DNA from: Bradyrhizobium ottawaense
Lineage (GTDB): Bacteria; Pseudomonadota; Alphaproteobacteria; Rhizobiales; Xanthobacteraceae
Direction: 5' to 3'
Length of the DNA stretch: 64,000 bases
Assembly (NCBI RefSeq): GCF_002278135.3
Contig: NZ_CP029425.2
Coordinates: 5,556,001-5,620,000 of the forward strand
Each line of letters begins with the position of its first letter. The stretch's first letter is position 1. Below are positions 63,153 through 64,000 of this stretch, in pieces. The position numbers and the translations under genes were made by a program. The notes under the pieces are model-generated. The model was not told the origin of the DNA and searched no databases. It saw nothing but the letters and a program-made list of their open reading frames with translations.

Positions 63153-64000
63153 ATGCCCAACACCGACCAAACTGCCAGCTTTGACCTCGGAGACCGCCGC
63201 GTGAAGCGGCTTGGCTACGGTGCCATGCAGCTTGCTGGCCCGCACGTGTTCGGTCCGCCCAGAGATCGCGCCGCCGCATTGGCTGTGCTGCGAGCGGCCA
63301 TCGCGTCCGGCGTGAACCATATCGACACAGCCGACTTCTACGGCCCGCATGTCACAAACCAGTTGATCCGTGAGGCGCTGCACCCCTACCCCAAGGATCT
63401 CGTCATCGACACCAAAATCGGGGCTCGGCGTGGCGCGGACGCCTCATGGAATCCGGCCTTCTCGCGCGAAGAGCTCACCCAGGCGGTCCACGACAATCTG
63501 AAAAATCTCGGGGTCGACGCACTCGATGTCGTCAACTTTCGCGTCATGATCGACCGGCATGGCCCGGCCGAGGGCTCGATCGAAGCGCCGCTGAACGTCT
63601 TGGCCGATCTCCAACGTCAGGGCCTGATAAGGCATATTGGGCTGAGCAACGTGACCGCCACGCAGGTCGCGGAAGGACGCAAGATTTGCAAGATCGTCTG
63701 CGTGCAGAACCAATACAATCTGGCCCACAGGTCTGACGACTCCTTGATCGACGACCTTGCCCGGGACGGCACTGCCTACGTGCCGTTCTTTCCGCTCGGC
63801 GGGTTCACCCCCCTGCAATCGTCCACTCTAACCGATGTCGCTGCTCGCCTCGGTGCAACGCCTATGCAGGTCGCGCTTGCTTGGCTACTTCGTCGCTCAC
63901 CTAACATCCTCCTTATCCCCGGCACTTCGTCCGTCGCGCATCTGCGCGAGAATCTCGCCGCGGCCGAACTCGATTTGCCGGATGATGCGATCGATGAGCT
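63153..64000 (+). CDS. Aldo/keto reductase (partial, cut by window end)
   Basis: An NADPH-dependent TIM-barrel oxidoreductase, open for 282 codons to the window edge. It resembles the YdbC/PdxI-type subgroup. Catalytic residues seen: Asp and Tyr in VNHIDTADFYGP and Lys in LVIDTKIGARRG. Where most family members have the active-site His (LHRPD-type), this protein has VVNFRVMIDRHG. IRHIGLSNVTATQVAEG and the cofactor segment LIPGTSSVAHLRENLAA follow. GGGAG lies about eight bases before ATG 63153, within the remains of the LysR gene. Confidence 0.88.
   Translation, partial: MPNTDQTASFDLGDRRVKRLGYGAMQLAGPHVFGPPRDRAAALAVLRAAIASGVNHIDTADFYGPHVTNQLIREALHPYPKDLVIDTKIGARRGADASWNPAFSREELTQAVHDNLKNLGVDALDVVNFRVMIDRHGPAEGSIEAPLNVLADLQRQGLIRHIGLSNVTATQVAEGRKICKIVCVQNQYNLAHRSDDSLIDDLARDGTAYVPFFPLGGFTPLQSSTLTDVAARLGATPMQVALAWLLRRSPNILLIPGTSSVAHLRENLAAAELDLPDDAIDE

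Overview
The window looks like a chromosomal segment of a Bradyrhizobium-type alphaproteobacterium. This rests on the high GC content, dense overlapping genes, hydantoinase, LysR and cobalamin families of rhizobial type, and a short palindromic repeat (33757-33810) of a kind I associate with Bradyrhizobium. The genus is an inference. I see no tRNA, rRNA, CRISPR array or complete insertion sequence.

Layout. (1) 1-3660: minus-strand hydantoinase/oxoprolinase genes hyuA-hyuB and the first codons of a third gene. (2) 4244-10814: an AraC regulator, an O-methyltransferase and a siderophore-interacting reductase on the plus strand face a minus-strand TonB-dependent receptor and PepSY membrane protein, whose mRNA begins with a cobalamin riboswitch. 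(3) 10905-33703: a large aerobic (oxygen-dependent, late-cobalt) cobalamin cluster. Riboswitch 3 (27423-27606) leads DUF1636-cobW-cobN-cobG-cobH-cobI-cobJ. cobL-cobE-cobM-cobB-cobA follow on the same strand after an inverted cobK. Riboswitch 2 (14060-14248) leads a solitary cbiM, cobF and cobT. cobO-cobQ and cobU-cobS-bluB lie on the plus strand, and cobD-cbiB on the minus strand. (4) 33837-53350: a two-partner secretion locus, consisting of a small exported protein, a 5664-residue TpsA adhesin and its TpsB transporter. (5) 53644-57365: a Tat-exported ABC-type binding protein translationally coupled to a hybrid histidine kinase. (6) 57586-64000: a diheme cytochrome c, a small exported protein, a LysR/extradiol dioxygenase/hydrolase unit, a transposase relic, a LysR gene that has lost its DNA-binding half, and an aldo/keto reductase cut by the window end.

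How the genes work together. The cob genes cover almost the whole route from uroporphyrinogen III to adenosylcobalamin, including lower-ligand synthesis (BluB) and nucleotide-loop assembly. The chelatase partners CobS/CobT (Pseudomonas denitrificans names) and a cob(II)yrinate reductase are not in the window. B12 would repress its own synthesis, the CbiM-type metal permease and the outer-membrane receptor through three riboswitches.

The most interesting points are: cobK, which sits antisense between cobJ and cobL with overlapping start codons and overlapping 3' ends, so the cob transcript may be a non-contiguous operon; the B12-controlled receptor paired with iron-siderophore-type reductases rather than a BtuCDF importer; and the giant adhesin, whose cysteines come in close pairs.
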